DNA of 21,071 bases. It comes from a virus. Shown here piece after piece: positions 13,798 to 20,698 of the stretch. Location: the IMG/VR virus record IMGVR_UViG_3300025853_000814, positions 1 to 21,071 of that record. One strand, 5' to 3'. The position numbers and the translations under genes were made by a program. How positions within the stretch are numbered: the stretch's first letter is position 1; each line of letters begins with the position of its first letter. Below the pieces are notes generated by a model, which saw only the letters and a list, made by a program, of their open reading frames with translations, was not told where the DNA came from and searched no databases.

Positions 13798-15138
13798 TTA
13801 TTCTACCTCGAATATATCTACATCATTAGGGTTGTAGTTTTTTGTAAATTTTTGTAAACTATTGTTGATGGAAAAATTTGATACATTATATTTTGCGTGG
13901 GAAGATGGTCCTGCTGTATTAGCACCAGTCGGTGACGGAGATCTGGGATATTTTATATCTCCAGGTAAGTCTGATTGGACACTAGCAGAGCCAAGCCAAG
14001 TTGCAGACTTTTTCGTCGACGGCTCAAAAATATCTAAAGACGCATTTGAAAAAACATTTGGTGTCATTGGAGCCGATCTTCCAGAACTTCCAGCTGTAAC
14101 ATAACCACCACTAGCAAACTTTTTAACTTCTGGTACATAAAAATCTGGATCTATTTGATTTCTTGCGTTTCCAAAAACATCACCCATGCCTTTTTGTAAG
14201 GCCTCACCTTTAAGTCTTATGTCTCTGCCTATTGTTTGTAATTCTTTTGAATCTGTTGGCATGCCTTTCGGGAATAAAGATCTAAATTCTTCATATAAAA
14301 CGTGCGCTTCGTCTGAGGCTCTCCACATAGGAGCTGTAATAATACCCACCTCTGCAACTAACTTTTCACCGTTAGCTCCAACAAATTGAATATTTAGTTT
14401 GCGGTCAACAAAACCTTCTGGCTTAATGTCGCGGCCTTTATCAAAGAGTTTGTATTGGTTTTTCATAAGATCTACAACAGCTTCTTCTTCGGCTGGTGTA
14501 TTAACCACAATTCTAGTTCTAATCGGATCTGTTAGCTGAGTAACATCTTTGTCGTATTTTTTTCTGGACTTTTCTACCATCCTGGGTATTTTTTTCACAG
14601 TACCAAGTTTTTGGCCCGTAGCTGCATCAATTTTAGTCGTCATTTCTGGAAGAGTGGTTTCGAGATTTAAACTTTTTGCAATATCGTCTATTTGTTGATT
14701 AAACTCTGGAGCTAAACGAACAGCTCGATCATACATCTTATTTGCATCACCTAAAGGATTGCCTGTATATAGATCTTCCTGGTGTCTTGTTATTTCGTAT
14801 CGAGGATTGTTGCTAGGTAAACTTTGAATACCTTTTTTTAAAGGCTGTTTGGCTAGGTTGGCCAGCTCACCAACTAAGGGTACAGCTGCGAGTCCAGATA
14901 ACGCCGCGATACCAAGATTACCAAATCCACTGCCAATATTACCTTGTGAAAAATCTTTAAAAGAATCACGGCCATATTTACCAGCTGCGGCAATATCCAT
15001 GGCCATACCTGGAGGAGTAAAGCCAGCAGCTATTTGGCCGAGTAGAGGTACGTTTTCCTCGTAGCCTTCAACCGCTCGATCTAACAGATCTTTGTCAGCT
15101 GCACCGCCTTGTTGGAATATGTCAATATCTTGATACAT
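13798..15138 (-). CDS. Protein with a RelA/SpoT-like nucleotidyltransferase domain
   Basis: A 446-aa protein. Residues 33-95 are Gly/Ala-rich and hydrophobic (FTPPGMAMDIAAAGKYGRDS and an ALSGLAAVPLVG stretch), as in proteins ejected with phage DNA. Residues 145-290 resemble a divergent RelA/SpoT synthetase fold: DPIRTRIVV at 204-212 (place of the metal-binding DIxGxR strand), EGFVDRKLNIQF at 241-252, then AEVGIITAPMWRASDEAHVLYEE at 262-284, like the EIQxxT...H.LYE segment. The canonical GYRSxH segment is absent, so activity (ppGpp-like transfer versus a toxin or binding role) is uncertain. The C-terminal 100 residues are Ser/Pro/Gly-rich and probably disordered. It lies between the recombinase and tail genes. 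Confidence 0.6.
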   Translation of the reverse strand: MYQDIDIFQQGGAADKDLLDRAVEGYEENVPLLGQIAAGFTPPGMAMDIAAAGKYGRDSFKDFSQGNIGSGFGNLGIAALSGLAAVPLVGELANLAKQPLKKGIQSLPSNNPRYEITRHQEDLYTGNPLGDANKMYDRAVRLAPEFNQQIDDIAKSLNLETTLPEMTTKIDAATGQKLGTVKKIPRMVEKSRKKYDKDVTQLTDPIRTRIVVNTPAEEEAVVDLMKNQYKLFDKGRDIKPEGFVDRKLNIQFVGANGEKLVAEVGIITAPMWRASDEAHVLYEEFRSLFPKGMPTDSKELQTIGRDIRLKGEALQKGMGDVFGNARNQIDPDFYVPEVKKFASGGYVTAGSSGRSAPMTPNVFSNASLDIFEPSTKKSATWLGSASVQSDLPGDIKYPRSPSPTGANTAGPSSHAKYNVSNFSINNSLQKFTKNYNPNDVDIFEVE

Positions 15139-15144
15139 TCCATG

Positions 15145-15172
15145 ATTATAACTAAATCTCTAGGATTTTCTA
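15145..15172 (-). promoter_or_regulatory. Candidate promoter before the RelA/SpoT-like gene
   Basis: On the minus strand, a perfect TATAAT lies at 15150-15145, with a weaker TAGAAA 16 bases upstream as a -35. The start codon (15138) is only 6 bases past the -10, so a transcript starting here would be leaderless or nearly so. A second possibility is that the sequence is a chance AT-rich match. Confidence 0.3.
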
Positions 15173-15958
15173 TTCGTGGAGGCCTTGGAATTTTCTTTTG
15201 AGGATTCTTTGGACTTTGTGATACGGGAAGTCCTCGTATCCAGCGTGTGAACTTTGGATCTGAGTAGCTATCTTCCTGGCACCTAGGCCTTGATCTCTGA
15301 GCGCTTTAATATGTCTTAGCACTGCTTGCTCCTCTGGTACTGGCACTAGTTTAGTTCTTCTTCTGCTACCAGATTCGTCGTATTCTTTTCTATAGCCAAA
15401 AGGTGTCTTGCCACCGATCGAGTAACCTTTTTCTGCGTAGACCAGCTTGCCACCGTTGAGCCTGGACATAATCATTTCTCTCTCGATTTCAGCGAACTGC
15501 GCCATGTTAGTCACTAGGTTTTGGTTAGCTATCCTGGTCATATTCATTTTTGCTGCTAGACCAGATTGTTCTTTTTGCTTAGGCAGGACCACTGGTATGT
15601 CTGCAAACATATCGCAGAAGTAAAGTGTGATCCCAGTTTCCTCAAGCGTAGGAATCATGTTAACCATTTCTAAAAAGGATCTTGCAAGCCTGTCGAGCTT
15701 GGTTGCTACTATCACGTCGTTAGCATCCATGGTATCAGTCAGCTCTCTGGATCCTGGCCTTTCGAGTAATGGCTTCATGCCACTTATACCAGCGTCGGTA
15801 AAGAACTGATCGACTTTCCTACCGCCGTATTTGTTGGCCACAAACTCTTCAATCGACTTCTTTTGCTCCTCTAGGGAAGATCCATCCCTGGCCTGCTGCT
15901 CAGATGATACTCTGATATAGCCGTAGATATTGTTTACTTGTTTTCTTGGTTCAATCAT
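15170..15958 (-). CDS. Serine recombinase (resolvase/integrase family)
   Basis: A 262-aa site-specific recombinase. The N-terminal catalytic domain (about 10-155) has YGYIRVSSEQQ with the nucleophile Ser18, the ISGMKPLLERPG loop, and DVIVATKLDRLARSF carrying the DRLxR arginines. Residues 170-255 form a Recombinase-type/DNA-binding region (GYSIGGKTPFGYRKEYDESG, then a helix-turn-helix-like segment). It is longer than small resolvases and much shorter than large serine integrases. An AAGGAG site precedes the ATG, and it overlaps the previous small gene by 8 bases. It may act in integration, genome resolution or inversion; no att or res site was located. A temperate life cycle is a possibility, not a conclusion. 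Confidence 0.92.
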   Translation of the reverse strand: MIEPRKQVNNIYGYIRVSSEQQARDGSSLEEQKKSIEEFVANKYGGRKVDQFFTDAGISGMKPLLERPGSRELTDTMDANDVIVATKLDRLARSFLEMVNMIPTLEETGITLYFCDMFADIPVVLPKQKEQSGLAAKMNMTRIANQNLVTNMAQFAEIEREMIMSRLNGGKLVYAEKGYSIGGKTPFGYRKEYDESGSRRRTKLVPVPEEQAVLRHIKALRDQGLGARKIATQIQSSHAGYEDFPYHKVQRILKRKFQGLHE

Positions 15959-16181
15959 GCTGCGCTCCTTTTTCTGGATAAGAAAAACTTGTACCTACAA
16001 TCATTGCTACATCTTGCATTGCAGAGTAAATACCTCTTTTATTGGCCCTAAATTCTAAAAGCTGTATATCGTCTTTAGTATAGGTTTCATGCGCTTCTGC
16101 AAAATTTAACGCAGTTCTTTTATCCATAAATAAATAATGGTCGTATCCTTCACTTACGTCTTCTAAATAATAAAATTTCAT
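15951..16181 (-). CDS. Hypothetical 76-aa protein upstream of the recombinase
   Basis: A small soluble protein beginning MKFYYLEDVSEGYDHYLFMD, aromatic and acidic at the start and mixed alpha/beta. A perfect AAGGAGG lies before the ATG. It overlaps the recombinase start by 8 bases and the 116-aa gene by 4 (ATGA). Possibly a partner or regulator of the recombinase, but only position suggests that. Confidence 0.75.
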   Translation of the reverse strand: MKFYYLEDVSEGYDHYLFMDKRTALNFAEAHETYTKDDIQLLEFRANKRGIYSAMQDVAMIVGTSFSYPEKGAQHD

Positions 16182-16528
16182 GCTGCCTCCTTAAGTAGCT
16201 TTTTGTATTTTCTTATGTTCTTTGGATCATCCAGTTCTGCTTTGATCATCTTGATAAAGGATCTTGGATTTATCTTTGGCATGAATATGCTTTTGTAGCC
16301 ATCCATTGCCAGGGGTGATGGAGCTTCTCTTTGTAACGGATCTTTATATCTGGTCATGTGAATTTCGGCATGATCAACCTTGTGTATGTCTCCGTCCTCA
16401 TACTTAACCCAATTCCAATTTTTGCAAAGATCTATTCTTACAGTAACCTTGTCCTTGCCATGGGACCAGGTGAACTTTTCAATCGTCTTATATTCTCTAT
16501 TGAACTTTGATTTGACTATCTCGCTCAT
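16178..16528 (-). CDS. Hypothetical 116-aa basic protein
   Basis: A Lys- and Trp-containing soluble protein. It begins MSEIVKSKFNREYKTIEKFT, has a strand-rich centre (DKVTVRIDLCKNWNWVKYED) and ends in a Lys-rich helix. It overlaps both neighbours by 4 bases (ATGA), so the three genes and the recombinase are one operon. No family recognised; nucleic-acid binding would fit the charge but is not shown. Confidence 0.75.
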   Translation of the reverse strand: MSEIVKSKFNREYKTIEKFTWSHGKDKVTVRIDLCKNWNWVKYEDGDIHKVDHAEIHMTRYKDPLQREAPSPLAMDGYKSIFMPKINPRSFIKMIKAELDDPKNIRKYKKLLKEAA

Positions 16529-16731
16529 GCTGCCACTCCTCTTTTTCTATAGATCTCTCTGACATGATTTTCTGCTTCTTTGTTCATGCCAGCAAAGTCT
16601 TCACACTTCCTATATTCTTTTTCATAGGTTAGAACATAATCCATATCGTCGCAGTAGTTGCAACCTTCTACACCTTTGTCGCAATACTGGTTATCGCCAG
16701 TAGCGTCTTTACAATTTTTCCAATCAATCAT
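16525..16731 (-). CDS. Small cysteine-rich protein, possible zinc binder
   Basis: A 68-aa protein with five Cys in its first 43 residues (positions 7, 17, 24, 27 and 43). The CNYC pair at 24-27 and the NCKDATGDNQYCDKGVEGC context could bind zinc. It is first in the leftward operon, with a strong AAGGAGG site, and is transcribed from the divergent promoter region at about 16767-16794. A small regulatory or nucleic-acid-binding role is plausible; no family recognised. Confidence 0.7.
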   Translation of the reverse strand: MIDWKNCKDATGDNQYCDKGVEGCNYCDDMDYVLTYEKEYRKCEDFAGMNKEAENHVREIYRKRGVAA

Positions 16732-16766
16732 ATTTCCTCCTTATTTAATTTGTTACTCACACTACA

Positions 16767-16794
16767 ATAATAACACTTTCACAAATATTTGCAA
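16767..16794 (-). promoter_or_regulatory. Leftward sigma70-type promoter
   Basis: On the minus strand, TTGCAA (16794-16789) is followed after 16 bases by TATTAT (16772-16767), a 5/6 match to the -10 consensus. It would start transcription about 30 bases before the gene at 16731. Its -35 is the same palindromic TTGCAA used by the rightward promoter, and a perfect CAAATATTTG palindrome at 16782-16791 overlaps it. Confidence 0.55.
16782..16791. promoter_or_regulatory. Palindromic candidate operator
   Basis: CAAATATTTG is a perfect 10-bp palindrome that overlaps the shared -35 of both divergent promoters. A dimeric repressor bound here would silence both directions. The first rightward gene encodes a ribbon-helix-helix protein, a natural candidate for autoregulation at this site; binding is inference. 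Confidence 0.35.
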
Positions 16795-16817
16795 CTATTT
16801 ATAACTTATAGTATATT
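16789..16817 (+). promoter_or_regulatory. Rightward sigma70-type promoter
   Basis: TTGCAA at 16789-16794 (4/6 to the -35 consensus) and TATATT at 16812-16817 (5/6) are separated by 17 bases, the ideal spacer. The expected transcript start near 16824 leaves a 20-base leader with a CGGAG ribosome site before the ATG at 16845. Confidence 0.65.
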
Positions 16818-16844
16818 TATTTTATATTAATTTACGGAGTAATT

Positions 16845-17021
16845 ATGAAACTTGATTTTGAAGTAAAAAAACCTAACACAACTGGCGTTCAGTTTAGAAT
16901 AGATCCAGATACTAAAAAACAAATGAACGCTTTAAAAAAATACTATGGTGTGCGTACGGGCCAGCTGATCAAAAAAATGATCCAGGTATCTTATGCAGCT
17001 GTAGAGGGAGAAATAAAATGA
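16845..17021 (+). CDS. Ribbon-helix-helix (Arc/CopG-like) DNA-binding protein
   Basis: A 58-aa protein. The pattern TGVQFRIDPDTKKQMNALKK YYGVRTGQLIKKMI gives a short basic strand (14-19), helix (21-33), turn and second helix (36-50), the compact RHH fold that dimerises and reads DNA with its strands. GGAG lies 5 bases before the ATG and a good promoter precedes it. It leads the rightward small-gene operon and overlaps the next gene by ATGA. Likely a repressor of the divergent region; compare Arc of P22. The fold is inferred from pattern only. Confidence 0.7.
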   Translation: MKLDFEVKKPNTTGVQFRIDPDTKKQMNALKKYYGVRTGQLIKKMIQVSYAAVEGEIK

Positions 17022-17236
17022 GTGAACCTAAACATGTAAAGAACTGGCTATATCCAGTAATGAAGGATATTTTTATGAAGTTTCTGGTCAATAAACATAA
17101 CAAGCCATACAAAGATATTGCGATCTCAGAAATGACGGATACTGAAATTGAGCTGTGGCAACAAGTCGAGGCCATGAACGGAACTAAGGTTGGAGTCACT
17201 TTTAAATCAGATCCAGAGAAGAGGGTGTTGCATTAA
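17018..17236 (+). CDS. Hypothetical 72-aa protein
   Basis: A soluble helical protein starting MSEPKHVKNWLYPVMKDIFM, with Lys-rich and acidic segments. It overlaps the RHH gene by 4 bases and the following gene by TAATG, so it is translated in series in the rightward operon. No family recognised. Small genes of this kind in early phage operons are often host-takeover factors, but nothing in the sequence shows that here. Confidence 0.72.
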   Translation: MSEPKHVKNWLYPVMKDIFMKFLVNKHNKPYKDIAISEMTDTEIELWQQVEAMNGTKVGVTFKSDPEKRVLH

Positions 17237-17466
17237 TGGCCGAGGATCATTCTCAAGAAAAATTTGCAGCTGACGTAGCTGGAATCATAATGCGATTTAT
17301 GAAACACATTACAGCTGTAAAAAACTTGGAAGGATATTATTTATCAAATCAATCGGCGATTAGCCAGGTAAAAAAAATTGACCAGGACAAATACGATGAA
17401 TTGATCCAGGCATTTAAAAATAAAAAAACAGAAATATTGGAGAAACAAAATGATGAAACTACTTAG
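17236..17466 (+). CDS. Hypothetical 76-aa protein
   Basis: A helical, Lys- and Gln-rich soluble protein: MAEDHSQEKFAADVAGIIMR, then KHITAVKNLEGYYLSNQSAI and a coiled-coil-like Lys-rich end. It begins at the TAATG of the preceding gene and its end overlaps the next start by 17 bases. No family recognised. Confidence 0.72.
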   Translation: MAEDHSQEKFAADVAGIIMRFMKHITAVKNLEGYYLSNQSAISQVKKIDQDKYDELIQAFKNKKTEILEKQNDETT

Positions 17467-17680
17467 AAGACTAGACAGATTTTTAGACAGACGTTGGAGA
17501 TCTACACATGCAGCAATTGTATATCTATTTGACAGGAGAAAGGATCCAGTGGATATTGATTGGTTGAACATGCACAATGATATGAAGTTTGATGAAAAGA
17601 AAAATTGGGAAAACAAAACCAAAACATACTTGAATGAAACAAAACATATAGACAAGTGGATAAAAAATGACAATAAATAA
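17450..17680 (+). CDS. Hypothetical 76-aa basic protein
   Basis: A strongly basic protein. The N-terminal part, LLRRLDRFLDRRWRSTHAA, is Arg-rich and could bind nucleic acid or membranes. The middle is acidic and aromatic and the end is Lys/Asn-rich. Two adjacent ATGs (17450 and 17453) could serve; a GGAG lies 8 bases before the first. It overlaps both neighbours. No family recognised. Confidence 0.7.
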   Translation: MMKLLRRLDRFLDRRWRSTHAAIVYLFDRRKDPVDIDWLNMHNDMKFDEKKNWENKTKTYLNETKHIDKWIKNDNK

Positions 17681-17933
17681 ACACGAACTAGAGATTGCGC
17701 GGGTTGCCAGGAGGTTTCGCGAAATTTGTGCAGAGCACATAGAAAATATGGAGGATAAACTTCCAGGTGCAAACAATCCTCTGGAGCGTGATGATCTGGA
17801 AAAACAAATTGATGCTATGCACGAATTAGCTGACCAGGCTAATGATCGAGCTAAAGCTATGATTGAAAGTTATTATGAGAATCGAGAAGATCCTTTCAAA
17901 GATTCTCCAAACGCAAAGGAGTTTATGACATGA
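17667..17933 (+). CDS. Hypothetical 88-aa helical protein
   Basis: A highly charged helical protein with likely coiled coil: HELEIARVARRFREICAEHI, then repeated acidic/basic helices up to NREDPFKDSPNAKEFMT. No membrane segment. It overlaps the previous gene by 14 bases and the next by 4. No family recognised. Confidence 0.72.
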   Translation: MTINKHELEIARVARRFREICAEHIENMEDKLPGANNPLERDDLEKQIDAMHELADQANDRAKAMIESYYENREDPFKDSPNAKEFMT

Positions 17934-18025
17934 AAATAGATAAAACAAAAATACCAGAACACTTAAGGCATTTAAGCGATCAAGCGCTTAGATCTTTAAT
18001 TAAGCTCTTTACACCTAATTTCTAA
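17930..18025 (+). CDS. Very small 31-aa protein ending the rightward operon
   Basis: MKIDKTKIPEHLRHLSDQAL followed by RSLIKLFTPNF, a mostly helical peptide. It starts inside the stop of the 88-aa gene (ATGA) and its stop overlaps the stop of the convergent oxygenase gene by 4 bases. Tight ATGA coupling supports translation, but the length makes it tentative. Confidence 0.5.
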   Translation: MKIDKTKIPEHLRHLSDQALRSLIKLFTPNF

Positions 18026-18576
18026 CGAAACGGCGGCCCAGTAAACCAGCAAACGACGACATAACGGTCGCCTTTAGTTACAGGCTTGACCTGGTGCGAA
18101 ATAAATGAGCTAAAAGCTACTGCTTCACCCATTCTTGGCCGCGTGCAATTAGCGTTATCACTGGTGCGAAAGCAAATTTCGCCGCCCTCATACTCCTCAT
18201 TCAGCATTAAAGATACACTGATCTTGCGATTAGCTGCCGTTCCCTCGGGCCCAATATCAATATGATAGCCGTAGCCATTACTCGGCGATTTGTAGTGTAA
18301 GATCTGAGCTGTCTCGATTCCAGATATATCATATCTAAAGTATTTATTGGCAGAAACCGCGATTCTGTTAAGGATCCTATAGAGGCGATCTTGTTTAGCG
18401 TCGATATAGCGCACATCAACGTCTCTTAGATCTGTATTTTCGGCCTCCTGGCTCTTTTCATGCACCTTGCCTGGCACTGGATCTGTTTCAACCAGATAAT
18501 CTAAAAATAAATCTACTTCGTCTTGCGTGATAGACAGGCCAGTAATACCATGATTAGGCATTATATCGGCTGTCAT
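18022..18576 (-). CDS. PKHD-type 2-oxoglutarate/Fe(II)-dependent oxygenase
   Basis: A 184-aa dioxygenase from the start MTADIMPNHG, which has GGAGG 4-5 bases ahead; an ATG at 18603 is in frame but lacks that site. The iron triad is visible: His105 and Asp107 in YGYHIDIG and His161 in SSFISHQVKPV. Arg171 (GDRYVVVCWF) would bind 2-oxoglutarate. The strands KISVSLMLNEEYEGGEICF belong to the double-stranded beta-helix. Substrates of phage members of this family are mostly unknown (proteins or nucleic-acid bases). It overlaps the nuclease gene by 23 bases and is convergent with the plus-strand operon. Confidence 0.9.
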   Translation of the reverse strand: MTADIMPNHGITGLSITQDEVDLFLDYLVETDPVPGKVHEKSQEAENTDLRDVDVRYIDAKQDRLYRILNRIAVSANKYFRYDISGIETAQILHYKSPSNGYGYHIDIGPEGTAANRKISVSLMLNEEYEGGEICFRTSDNANCTRPRMGEAVAFSSFISHQVKPVTKGDRYVVVCWFTGPPFR

Positions 18577-18973
18577 ACTTCCTCCAGTTCTTCTTGAGAA
18601 CATCTAGCCAATCATCCATCGCCATGACACAGATCTTATCGTCTTCGGCTGGCCAGTCCAGGTTCATAGCATAAAGCGGAATACATACTCGAATCGGTCT
18701 GCGGTTGAATTTAAAAATAAGAACGGGGATCCTACCATTACTGGAGCTGCAAACTTGATCCCACCAAGCGGACTTTAGCCACTCGCCGTCTTTGTAGAAT
18801 TTACACTCAACCGCATGAAAAGGTATGTCCAGATCACACTGACCTGCTTCCTGGTATTGGTCCAGGTTGCGCTTTGTTTTAAAATCTATGCCGTTGTCTG
18901 CAAAGAAACCATTAAGAATGGTCGCTATGTCGCGCTCGAACTGTGCTCCCTTGTTCCTGCTGTTTATCGGCAT
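18554..18973 (-). CDS. PD-(D/E)XK nuclease, Holliday-junction-resolvase-like
   Basis: A 139-aa nuclease. The order NKGAQFERDI (Glu13), GQCDLDIP (Asp47/Asp49) and VECKFY (Glu56, Lys58) is the metal-binding core of the PD-(D/E)XK fold, arranged as in Hjc-type resolvases, followed by an aromatic AWWDQV helix. It probably cuts branched DNA during replication or packaging; the exact substrate is not readable. It is co-transcribed with the oxygenase, which it overlaps by 23 bases. No clear Shine-Dalgarno is seen; a short hairpin lies upstream. Confidence 0.82.
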   Translation of the reverse strand: MPINSRNKGAQFERDIATILNGFFADNGIDFKTKRNLDQYQEAGQCDLDIPFHAVECKFYKDGEWLKSAWWDQVCSSSNGRIPVLIFKFNRRPIRVCIPLYAMNLDWPAEDDKICVMAMDDWLDVLKKNWRKYDSRYNA

Positions 18974-18991
18974 TGATAGAGTTTCTCAAAA

Positions 18992-19009
18992 TTTGCAAAA
19001 AATTGCAAA
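18992..19009. repeat. TTTGCAA inverted repeat, possible weak terminator or operator
   Basis: TTTGCAA (18992-18998) and TTGCAAA (19003-19009) are perfect 7-bp arms around an AAAA spacer. The hairpin lies right after the stop of the 544-aa gene, and on the minus strand is followed by TTTT, so it could be a weak terminator or a protein site before the nuclease gene. The stem has only two G-C pairs. Confidence 0.35.
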
Positions 19010-20644
19010 CTATTTTATAGAGCCAACACCTTTATCATTATCTTCGGTATTATCGTCAATAGTAAGAGCTGCAATGCCACCAGCGCCTGCGACGGGAGTT
19101 ATAGAAAACATCTGGTCTTTAAATTTCTGCCTGGCTTTGGTTTTTAAAAAGTCAGTTTCGATATCGCTTTCTATTACTTTCAGTCCGCGTTTTTCCAGAA
19201 TATCAATTACTTCTTTGCTAGTCCTGGGCGGTACTATTGCGCCAGCAAATTCTTCAAAGCCAACAGCTCGCATGGGTTTGGCTTCTAGGTATTCGACATT
19301 TCGTTCGGCGTTTTTTTTGAACACCTCGGTTAAATTATCAACTATTTGTTTTTGTTTTTGTGGAACAATGTCATCAAGCAAAGGAGTGAGAGTATTTTGC
19401 ACGGCGCTTCGTATATCTTTGCCATCTTCAAGAGCATAACCAACGCCAAGCATAATGTCCTCTGTATCAAAATATTTATCTGTGCCATCTAGTGATGATT
19501 CAAGAGCATCATATACATCGCCCTCTAAATCTGAATGCATAGGCTGATTGCCTTCGATTCTAGATCTTTGGCTTTTTATATCTTCAAGATCTGTCATTTT
19601 TTCGGTCATAAGTGCGCGTAGTCTGTTTGATCCAAATGTTCCTATGCCACCCTCGCCACCACGCTGCGTTTCTTTGATCATGTTTTCAGTTGCATTTTCT
19701 AGGGTGTAAGGTTTTGTAACCATAGTTTCCTCAAAATCATCAAAGTATGTAAATACACCTTCCTGGCTTAGATATTTGTCTTTTTCTTTTGCTACCCAAT
19801 CACGATATTTGCGTTCTGGAAATCTTGGTTTGGGTAAACCAATATCATTAATAAAATCTTTGGGATCTAGGTTTTGATCTTTAAGAAATTTCTTTCTTGC
19901 TACAGTGGTGTTAGTAAAAAAACTATCAAAACTGTCTGAGCTGTTTTCTAAAATTGTTGCACCTCTGTTTTTTTTGAGTTTTTCTAAGTTTTCTATTGCA
20001 AGTTCTTGCAGACCTCCAGCTTTTCCCTCTTTGATAAAATCTTTATAGTCTTTTTTAATTTTATCTACGGCATTATCTTTTGCTAGGCGTATTTTTTTCG
20101 GTGCTCTAGGTGTGTAAGCATCGGCAGAATAAACCGCGTTTCGCGGATCTACAGCGGGATCGAAATTTTTTGGCTTGGCGATCAGTTGTATCTGGCCAAA
20201 TCCTTTAAGTGGCACATCGGCAGGTTGAACCGCTAAACTTGGAGACGGGATTCCTCCCATCTGGTCGAAACTTTTTATAGCATCCTCAGAGGTATTATGC
20301 ACAAACATCATGTCTTTTGGCTGGTCTAGGGATCCTACGCCTTTTTTGGCTGCCTGTTTTCCAATCGCTAGGGTTCCTTTGACAGCTGTACCAGCTGGTC
20401 CCAGAGCATCAAGTGATGATAAAGCCATGCCGAGTTTATCGTTGTCGTATTTGGCTATCTCTCCAGATAGAAACGGAACAAATTGAGCTATGCCTTTAAG
20501 CGTATCGCGGCGACGCGAGGCAGGTGAGGGAACCATTGGCCTAGTGAAGTAGGAAGCGAGTGGTCCAGGTGCATTTATTTGTGGCGGAAGAATAGCACCT
20601 ACGTCTTGGGTAGTGTCGAATACGTTTATGCCGTCGGGTTCCAT
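19010..20644 (-). CDS. Large polyvalent-type phage protein
   Basis: A 544-aa protein. Residues 113-181 (MFVHNTSEDAIKSFDQMGGI, SPSLAVQPADVPLKGFGQIQLI and a DAYTPRAP end) match a domain I know from large multi-domain proteins of phages and plasmids that are co-injected with DNA. A later block around 445-490 (FAGAIVPPRTSKEVIDILEK RG) is another typical piece. The middle is helical and charged; the end has a hydrophobic Gly/Ala stretch (SITPVAGAGGIAALTI). The N-terminal layout (a Gly/Ala segment with LGPAGTAVKG) recalls the 446-aa RelA/SpoT-like protein. No catalytic motif is recognised. Likely a virion or ejected host-interaction protein. No Shine-Dalgarno is seen at the start. Confidence 0.6.
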   Translation of the reverse strand: MEPDGINVFDTTQDVGAILPPQINAPGPLASYFTRPMVPSPASRRRDTLKGIAQFVPFLSGEIAKYDNDKLGMALSSLDALGPAGTAVKGTLAIGKQAAKKGVGSLDQPKDMMFVHNTSEDAIKSFDQMGGIPSPSLAVQPADVPLKGFGQIQLIAKPKNFDPAVDPRNAVYSADAYTPRAPKKIRLAKDNAVDKIKKDYKDFIKEGKAGGLQELAIENLEKLKKNRGATILENSSDSFDSFFTNTTVARKKFLKDQNLDPKDFINDIGLPKPRFPERKYRDWVAKEKDKYLSQEGVFTYFDDFEETMVTKPYTLENATENMIKETQRGGEGGIGTFGSNRLRALMTEKMTDLEDIKSQRSRIEGNQPMHSDLEGDVYDALESSLDGTDKYFDTEDIMLGVGYALEDGKDIRSAVQNTLTPLLDDIVPQKQKQIVDNLTEVFKKNAERNVEYLEAKPMRAVGFEEFAGAIVPPRTSKEVIDILEKRGLKVIESDIETDFLKTKARQKFKDQMFSITPVAGAGGIAALTIDDNTEDNDKGVGSIK

Positions 20645-20698
20645 TTAGTGATTGTAGCAAGTGATGTGGCCGCAGGTAAAGTCGATGGCCAGGGATCC

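Noticed and set aside
13079-14104. Plus-strand open frames opposite the 244-aa and 446-aa genes
   Set aside because: Antisense shadows of Ala/Thr/Val-rich codons; no supporting signals.
17344-17776. Minus-strand hydrophobic open frames opposite the small rightward operon
   Set aside because: The plus-strand genes are tightly coupled with ribosome sites; the hydrophobic antisense products are typical of Lys/Asn-rich codons read backwards.
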